From Pseudopyrenochaeta lycopersici (taxonomy: Eukaryota > Ascomycota > Dothideomycetes > Pleosporales > Pseudopyrenochaetaceae): a stretch of 64,000 nucleotides of DNA. The DNA lies in assembly GCA_003313425.1 (NCBI GenBank), contig NHZP01000030.1, positions 248,001 through 312,000 on the forward strand, given 5' to 3'. The translations under genes and the position numbers were made by a program. The notes below the pieces were generated by a model. That model was not told the origin of the DNA, searched no databases, and saw only the letters and a program-made list of their open reading frames with translations. Numbering within the stretch: the stretch's first letter is position 1; the number at the start of each line of letters is the position of its first letter. Below, one piece after another: positions 57,301 through 64,000 of this stretch.

Positions 57301-58690
57301 CTGAACTCTTTGAATTCTTCCAACACCCTGGCCGCTTCTCATCACAAATCTTGTGCTTCGCATAACGCCACCCCACTGCATTGCCTCGACTGTCGTTCCT
57401 CATTTCTTCAACCTCACTGTCATTTGTTTCTGCTTATGCGAACTACGGACTTGCCGCCTTGCTCACCTGAAGCTCCCTTGTCTGCTAACATCACGGGACC
57501 AGCCATTCGTCATCTCTCCCCAGGGACATTCCATGGGACCTCATATCTTAGGGGCGAACACTTGTCGTCAAAGCAAACGTGTTTGGTTACCGTTTCTGCC
57601 GTACTCACGGCTCTGTTCGCCTGACATCCTATGCACCCTGTGGCTTTGCATTTCCTCTGCAATCTCCCGCATTCCTAGTCAATACGTCGATCAGGTACGC
57701 CTCTCTGGCATAGGTCTGGATAATTACAATATCCGGAAGCGGTAACCACACATTTCGCTTCTTCCAATATCGAGTATGTGGGGTCTTACCTCTCCACTTT
57801 GCATCCAACCGAGCGACTGGGAACAGGGTTTTGCTGAAACTAATGTCCGAACTAGAAACTGATCTACGGACTTTCTATTTTGAGCTCTCTTTCGTATTGC
57901 TCCTGGCGATGGCGCACTCTGGTTCTGTGCCAGGACCGAGTTGCTGGGGGACCAAGTAATTAACTAAAGAAGGGTCTCATGTTGAGGCTCTTGGCGGATC
58001 CTGGTAGCGGAATAGTGAGCAAGTTGCTTCGGTACCTAGTTGTTTAGGTGAGGATGCACAACCATGGTAGGTAAAATATATTAGTCTTGTTAGGTAGTCT
58101 CTTATCTATATGAGGCTGCTGATATGTAAAGCGCATGTCAACATCATCAAACAGTCTTCGCATGCTGTCTATTGACGGCAAGTAATTTGATCTCTCCTCT
58201 GCATACCCCAGCGCCCTCACAATCCGTACTCATCACTTCAACCCAGGCTTGATCCCTCGGCGCTGCATCCCCCGTCAACCACCGCCCCCTCTTCCCTTGA
58301 ACTATACACATCCCCATTCGGCTTCGTGCAACCTCTCCTGCCGTGTAACACCCCTCCGCTACCTCGTCGACCCAAAAGCGACAAACACTGCTGTCCCACG
58401 TTCCCACCTCACGTTCAAAGAAGCCGCTTCAAGCCGCACATCCCCTCTTCTGGCAGCCCTCGCCGTCGCACCAATAGTCTCTGCATCCTCGCCCGCCGTT
58501 GTACCAACGTGGAAATGTTACGAGAGAGGCTGAACGGCCATTCTGCCTACCCGAATTATCTGCGGCACCACCGTTTGGGCAGAACCCAAATTCCACGCGT
58601 CCCCCCGAAACGGCATGTGCTAACGGTTCGCGCGGCTCAAACGAGCGTGTTGAGCGTGCGGATATGCAGTGTAGATCGTTGAGTACAGTG

Positions 58691-58719
58691 TGCAGTTGCA
58701 GTTGCAGTTGCAGTTGCAG
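58691..58719. repeat. TGCAGT hexamer microsatellite
   Basis: Nearly five perfect tandem copies of TGCAGT (29 nt). Confidence 0.9.
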
Positions 58720-59315
58720 AGTGCAGTGTACGGTGTACGTTTCAAAGTCTATTTCATATGTACTGCAGATGATATTCACCCTTTCCTTTCCTTTCCGTTC
58801 CTTCCCTTGCTTGTCCCCTTTCCCTTCATCTCATACTCGCATGCACGTTTCATACTCTCTGCTTCACCGCCAGTGCTACGCCTTCGACTTGGCCATGCCA
58901 GACGCATCCTAGCGGTCACGTCCCCCCGACCACAGCATCGGCGCGGGTTTTTCTCATACGGAGCCAGTGCGACGGTGACTCGTACTTTGGTCGTCGCTTC
59001 GTGGGGACCGGTGCTGGGGATGCGGTGCACAGCAGCACGCTTGCAGGATCGGCCGTGGTGTTGGCGTCGAGGGAGCGGTTTCGTTTGTAGTGTGGACACT
59101 GCATGTTTTGCTGTGGTGGAGAGGGCATGTGAGCGAGTAGGTTCACTAACAGAAGTTGAGGGAGGTAGATATTATGTTGAAGCATTCTTTTAGGCAAGAG
59201 GTTGTGGTAGGTGTATGTGATATCTAGAGTATAACAAACTATTTCTACCATTCAATATCTAGTATACCATTAGTACACTGTAATTCCTTCATCTCTTTAC
59301 CTTCTCTACTGTCAC

Positions 59316-59343
59316 CCACCTGCCACCTGCCACCTGCCACCTG
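59316..59343. repeat. CCACCTG heptamer tandem repeat
   Basis: Four perfect copies of CCACCTG. Confidence 0.9.
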
Positions 59344-59653
59344 CCAACCTTCCAGGAGCAGCCCAGATTCTAGAAACCTCCCAAACACAACATCTACACT
59401 CAAAACCCGTACAACAACCCACCTACCCGCCATACGCCTCCGAGCCAACCAACACCGCCGCTCCGTCCCTGGCACACTAACCCGAAACCAGGCTACGCAG
59501 TGCTTGTCGGAGCACACCACGCTGTACCGCTCAGCCCAAGTTTCTGTGCTGCGTCGCACAGTGGCGGGACATGCGAGCAGCGGTTCTGTTCGTCAGACGA
59601 ACTGCTGGATGAGACCTGGGCGAGAAGAAGTGGGCGTGAGACGGTGCATTACG

Positions 59654-59682
59654 TGTGAGATGTGAGATGAGATGTGAGATGT
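59654..59682. repeat. TGTGAGA/TGAGA-type short repeat
   Basis: Imperfect tandem run of TGTGAGA and TGAGA units. Confidence 0.7.
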
Positions 59683-60051
59683 ATGAGAAACAGAGCCACG
59701 CAACCTACTTGTTCACTGACACACGGACGCACGTACATGTTGCAGCAGAGCCGTAAATGCAAGGTAGACGTTTCTTTTAATTTGCTTACGCGAAGAAGAT
59801 GCGGAGAGGACATAGGTATACATGGGTAAATCATTAAGAAGGGGAATATGTAAAAAAGGGGGCAAAAAAGACATTATCCTTTTTCATGCGAAAGGTAGAA
59901 GTGGTTGAACCTTTCCATGCCAGAACGCCTTTCCGAGCAAGGACCCTTTAACGCGCGACATTTTTCGTATGCAAATTATTGGCCAAATGTAAATCTTAGT
60001 GCTCCAACGTCATCGAGGCGGGAATCGTTGAGCGTGAATGGTGAGAGCGGT

Positions 60052-61078
60052 CTACGCGCGAAGAGTGCCGTAGTCGCCGTTTGTCAAGCCGTTTGGAACT
60101 TCTTTCAGACTGAATTGCTTGAAATCTTTGAGTAAGCCATTGTCTTTCTTCCCACTGTCTGCAGTCTTTCCGTCCTTTGTCTTGTTCAGTGACTCTGGGC
60201 GCTTCGACTCTACAATGGGTGAATCGACGACGGTGTCTTCCGAGTCATCGGCGTCGGCTGCTTCGCTCTCGCCGTCCGCCTCTTCCCTTCCCTCAATCTC
60301 CTGCTCAGCTTCTTGGTCGAGCTTCTCCGTCTCCTGCTCAACGTCGATGAGTTCTTCACCCAGTTCTGGGTCCTCACGCGCATCTGGGATGGCATCTTCC
60401 TCCAGTCTCCAGTCTTGGATAGCTTTGATGATGTCGACAGCAAGCTGACCATTCTTGCGCAGTGCCTTGTCCCAGTGGGCTGGGATACCCTTCTCGAGCA
60501 CCATGAGGCGCGCAACAGAGTGCACGAGCATGTGTCGCATTGGGCTTCCCTCTTCGGTATTGGCGTAGATATACTGGACGCGGCGGAGGCCGGGGTATGT
60601 GTCGCTGTACTTGTACCACTCACGTACGACCTGCAGAATGTCTGCAATCAACGATGGGATTTCAAACTTCTCAGCCATCAGGTAAAGATCGAAGCAGACA
60701 CCTAGATCGGCCTCCTCGCGAGGGACTGGCAATGACGAGCTGTAAAGCCATCCAACGAATGTCTTGAACGGCACATCTTCCTCCTCTGGCAGACCAAATG
60801 ACTGTGTCTTCGAGTGTGATGAGGTTTTCGAATAGAAGATTTTGCGGAAGAAGGGTGAATGATGGCACAGCAGCTTTTCGTGAAGAGTCCAGTGTGTGTT
60901 CTCAGGGCCGATGTAGATGTCGACCATAGAGCGGGAGAGGAGCCTGTTCACATTGTATTAGTACGATTTCGTAAGACCTGAAATGTCTTCATTCAGATTT
61001 GCCAACTTGATCGGAGCTGGCAGGAGATTTGCATTTGACGTACTCATTGAGCGGCTTTTCTTGTGTGGCGTTGGACAT
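60052..61078 (-). CDS. BTB/POZ-domain protein
   Basis: Exons 61044-61078 and 60052-60943 with a 100-nt intron (branch TACTAAT, acceptor GAACAG), giving about 308 residues beginning MSNATQEKPLNE. The join continues LLSRSMVDIYIGPENTHW. The BTB fold covers about 15-125: VDIYIG, LHEKLLCHHSPFFRKIF, FKTFVGWLYSSSL and ADLGVCFDLYLMAEKFEIPSL. Residues 215-265 are very acidic (Glu/Asp runs), followed by a Lys-rich tail. BTB domains mediate dimerisation and often link substrates to Cul3 ubiquitin ligases; many fungal single-BTB proteins of this form have no known role. The tiny first exon depends on an acceptor choice, but only this one keeps the frame from an ATG. Confidence 0.8.
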
Positions 61079-61711
61079 GATGGTTCGTGTGGTGATGGTC
61101 GACCGTTGCGACTATCGTGTATTAGGACTAGGCGGCGTGAATCCCACGTGTCAACCTCCAACGGTAACGGCGATCAACCAAATGCTCCAAAGTTGAAAGG
61201 AAGGAAAACACGAGAAGAGTGCAAGATGTGAAGAGTTCGATGTGGCAGTGCCCACTTTTGAATGAAGCAGGAGGCTGGGACTGAGGTGCTCAGAAATGAC
61301 GTAGAGATTGACGAAGTGGATGTGTCCAGCGGCACGTTTCCTTGGAGGACACCCCTGTTCCCGTCGCACACCCCCGCTTAGCTCGCCCGCCATCAGGGTT
61401 GTTGGAGATCAGACGGCCAATGTGCATGCGATTGTGCAGATGAAATGCGATTTTGGCGCCTTCTGTCATTTCGGCTGGTTTAGTTCGACGCAGAGATGGT
61501 GGTGGGAATTATGGATGGTTTGTGGGGGCCAAAAGGTAATCCGCTTAACCGTTCATCGTGAGATTGAATGTAATTAGTACAACATCCTAGAACTTGCCCA
61601 CCTGCAAGGCTGAAGTGGTAAACTGTTATCATTACTCTAGCTTTTGGCTCTTTAGATGGGTATATACGCTGAATAATTTCATTTGCAACAGTAGAGTATT
61701 TAGTGTTGCAA
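61079..61711. other. Intergenic, no gene seen
   Basis: Upstream region of the BTB gene and 3' region of RRP36, both on the minus strand. Nothing recognised. Confidence 0.6.
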
Positions 61712-62862
61712 CTACGCAGTTCGTCGTTCGTCGGGCATGTTCCTCCTCTCCTTGGCCGTAGTCTTCTTGCGACGACGTTCGATGACCTTGTCACGTTGCT
61801 TCGATTTCATGTTCTGGAAGCGGTCGACCAATGCGATCTTCTTTTGCTCGGCTGGAACAAGTCAGTACATCGGGATCGAATCGCTCTGGGGCATGGCTAT
61901 GTCGCGGATACGTACACTTCTTCAGGTAAAATGGCTGCTTGCCTTCCTTGATTAGCTCCTTCTCCTTTTTCCTGTGTTCTCTCACGACATTCTGCTGCTC
62001 CTCCTTCCTCTTTCGAGCCTGCTCCTGGGACTCCATGGAGAGCAGCTTCTTCCTCAGTCTCTCTTTCTCATCCTCGTTCTTTGTCTTCTTGATGGTCGTT
62101 CGAAGGTCGGCGATCTCCGAAGCTCGATAGTCGTTCAGGAAAGAGTACCGTTTGTCGATTGTGTTCCCGTCAGGCCGTGGTCCAGATATGTTTTCGAAGC
62201 GTGGATCTCGAAACACTGGTTTCTTGACTTCAACAATCTTGCGCTTGCGCGACACCATCCGTTTGCTTGATTGGACAGCAGGAGCATGCTTGCTTGACCG
62301 CACATGCGGGGCTCCATCTGTGTCGGAATCGTCGTTACTGTCCTCGCCCTCATCTTGTTCACTGTCTTCGTCTTCGATGACCTTCTGCTTCGCAGAATCC
62401 TTTGACTTTTTACTGGGCTGCGCTCCGTTTGCGAGTTTCTCAGCCTTGATCTGTCGCAATCTCTCCCTCAGTGCCTCCAACTTGTCCTCTTGCGATTTCG
62501 AAGTGTCGTCGCCTCGCTTGCGCTTTCGGTTGGCCGATTGGTCTTTTAAGAGTGCATCTTGTGCCTTGGCTAAAGCCCCGAAAGAGACCTTGCTCATTTG
62601 CGCCTGCGCTTGGTTGTCGGCGGACGCCTCTGACTTTGGCGCGTTAGCAGTTCCAAGGAATTGTGTTGCATGACCGATGTGGGCTCACCATCTCGTCGTC
62701 CAGGCCTTCGTCCTCCTCTTCCGAGCTAATGACATCTCCACCTTCACCAGTCTCGATCAGGGACTCGGAAGTAGATCGGTCGGTGACTTCGTAGTAATCT
62801 TCGCCATCTGAGCTTTCTTCTGCAGCCCGCAGCTTGCGATCAAGTTTTGCGGAAAGCGGCAT
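61712..62862 (-). CDS. RRP36: rRNA biogenesis protein RRP36
   Basis: Three exons: 62689-62862, 61916-62633 and 61712-61851 (introns 55 and 64 nt; branches GCTAAC and ACTGAC), giving about 343 residues. The family core is clear: FRDPRFENISG, FLNDYRASEIADLR, KKLLSMESQEQARKRKEEQQ, EHRKKEKELIKEGKQPFYLKK. It continues after the last intron with SEQKKIALVDRFQNMKSKQ and a very basic tail. Rrp36 is a nucleolar component of the 90S pre-ribosome needed for early cleavages (A0-A2) that release 18S rRNA. The N-terminal ~150 residues are acidic/lysine mixed and disordered, as in the family. The first exon uses acceptor CCAAAG, the only one keeping phase; the ATG at 62862 heads MPLSAKLDRKLRAAEE. Confidence 0.92.
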
Positions 62863-63198
62863 TGCGGAGGAGTGCTGACGGCGGCAGTAGCACGAATAAA
62901 TTCTTCTCCTTATCCACTGGCGCAGGTGCGCTGGAAGCAGAGAAACAAAAATAAGTATGCGCACGACGCGAAGATGCTGCAGCCACGTCCTGGAACTTTT
63001 TCTGGACCCCACAATTGGTTCCGGCGCCACGTTCCGCCGATGTGGCTAATCACCACAAGGCAACTGCGCCAACATTATGAACTTTCAGCGTTGCGGAGCG
63101 CAAGTTGATGCTGCCAATTGCCCGTCTTCACTTCACCGCTCCTCTTACCCAGAATACGCCTTGTGTCGCCGGACGGTTATCACTGCCCCACTTGCTCC
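62863..63198. promoter_or_regulatory. Short bidirectional promoter region
   Basis: Only 336 bp separate the divergent start codons of RRP36 and the Gln/Pro-rich gene, so both must be driven from here. No TATA-like element stands out. Confidence 0.6.
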
Positions 63199-64000
63199 AT
63201 GGCCGCAATCGCGTCAGCTCGGTACATTCCCCACGACGCTCCAGTCGCAACTTCTCCCACTGACACAGACAAGATCACCGACGCTCGTCGGGACAGCACG
63301 TCGCCTGCAAGCAATCTCCAGGACGCCCCAGCCGCCGATATGAACCAAGACATGAACCCGGGCGCGCTGCCATTCAGGCCTGGCGGCTACCAGAACTTTC
63401 GCCGCGACCAGAACTTTCACGCGTTTGAAAACCAACTGCCACCGCCGCCGCCATTCCCCCCAGGGCCACCCAGCGCGCCATGGAATACAAACTATGCGCC
63501 GCCGCCATTCTATAATAACAACCAACAAGCGTACAACGAGTATGCGGCACAGGCACAAGCGCAAGCCCACTATCACCAGTGGGTGCAGCAACAGGGGCCT
63601 CCGGGACAGCAACCAGGCTTTCATCCATACGGCCAGCAGCCATATGGACATCAACAGCCGTACGGACACCAACAACCCTTCTACAACGGCCCTCCAGCAC
63701 CTAGGCAGCAAGGCCAACGAAACTTTTCAAACCAAGCATACTACAATTCCGCTATGCAATCGCAGGCGAAATTTTCTTACGGTGGGACAAACGAGGATAT
63801 ACAGTATGCGTTTGACGCCCTCTTCCGGGGTCTGAAATCAAAGAACCGTCATACTGATGTTCACAGCAGGGCGTCTACTCCTCCCGTCAGAAAGAACAAG
63901 TCCGGGGCTGCTCCCGACGGTCAAGTCAGGCAGAAAGAGTATGGCTCCCTTCACCGTATTGCTCTTCACGATGCTGTGAGTTCTCGGATTAACAAGTCAC
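63199..64000 (+). CDS. Gln/Pro/Tyr-rich protein of unknown function (partial, 3' end outside window)
   Basis: One open frame from ATG 63199 (CTCCATGG context) to the window edge, 267 codons. About 50 polar residues come first, then a low-complexity region: PPPPPFPPGPP, Ala/Gln runs (AQAQAQA), and tandem YGQQPYG / YGHQQPYG / YGHQQPF units. From about residue 190 the sequence looks globular: GGTNEDIQYAFDALFRGLKS. Prion-like Q/Y-rich segments of this kind are common in RNA-binding and P-body proteins, but no RNA-binding domain lies within the visible part. A later start at 63341 is possible. No family assigned. Confidence 0.7.
   Translation, partial: MAAIASARYIPHDAPVATSPTDTDKITDARRDSTSPASNLQDAPAADMNQDMNPGALPFRPGGYQNFRRDQNFHAFENQLPPPPPFPPGPPSAPWNTNYAPPPFYNNNQQAYNEYAAQAQAQAHYHQWVQQQGPPGQQPGFHPYGQQPYGHQQPYGHQQPFYNGPPAPRQQGQRNFSNQAYYNSAMQSQAKFSYGGTNEDIQYAFDALFRGLKSKNRHTDVHSRASTPPVRKNKSGAAPDGQVRQKEYGSLHRIALHDAVSSRINKS

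Larger units (their letters stand above)
55763..60051. other. 4.3-kb gene-free stretch with repeats
   Basis: 55763-56560 is GC-rich with GA runs near 55995-56025 and is probably the leader of the minus-strand gene. From there to 60051 I see no supportable gene, only overlapping short open frames, a 12-bp hairpin and three microsatellites listed separately. Confidence 0.5.

Noticed and set aside
1..64000. tRNA, rRNA, CRISPR array, bacterial-style operons or intact transposon
   Set aside because: No tRNA A/B-box pairs, rRNA cores, regularly spaced repeats, terminal repeats or transposase/reverse-transcriptase motifs were recognised on either strand by eye; a covariance-model and repeat search would be decisive.

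Overview
The window reads as nuclear DNA of a filamentous ascomycete (Pezizomycotina, probably a dothideomycete; the class is inferred from gene content, not proven). The evidence is many 46-80 nt introns with GT-AG ends and CTRAC-type branch points, intron-poor long genes, and fungal families such as EFR3, GPI13, a Puf3-type Pumilio protein, RRP36, a Gfd2/YDR514C-like exonuclease and an ING/PHD protein. There is no operon structure and I found no tRNA, rRNA or intact transposon.

Layout. 1-2839 (-): partial multidomain protein (B-box-like zinc finger, GBP-like GTPase, RING-like finger, start of a patatin phospholipase), cut by the left edge. 3669-20481: housekeeping block with a DEDDh exonuclease carrying an RGG tail, an ING/PHD chromatin reader, a conserved unknown, a zinc-finger protein, a probable mitochondrial protein and EFR3. 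20482-30857: accessory-looking, AT-rich, gene-sparse block with a ~180-bp tandem duplication, a secreted GMC oxidoreductase, a second GTPase-RING paralogue whose patatin part is missing, and a cluster of small secreted eight-cysteine proteins (two intact copies flanking one decayed copy). 31542-42349: GPI13, a single-pass membrane protein, a 3.3-kb gene-free stretch and the Puf3-type gene. 44750-51284: a secreted CAP/PR-1 protein and a SPATA20-like thioredoxin-domain protein. 51285-54288: a decayed stretch with an ankyrin-like remnant. 54289-64000: a conserved unknown, a 4.3-kb gene-free stretch, a BTB/POZ protein, RRP36 and, divergent from it, a Gln/Pro-rich gene cut by the right edge.

How the genes relate. 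The housekeeping genes are functionally unconnected (chromatin, rRNA processing, PI4-kinase anchoring, GPI-anchor synthesis, mRNA regulation). The part that may act together is the accessory block: GTPase-RING(-patatin) proteins, whose layout resembles regulated effector or immune switches, lie beside secreted cysteine-rich proteins and a secreted oxidase. Any link between them is inference.

Method. Exon joins were derived by hand from splice sites, reading phase and, where possible, paralogue alignment inside the window. No database search was run.
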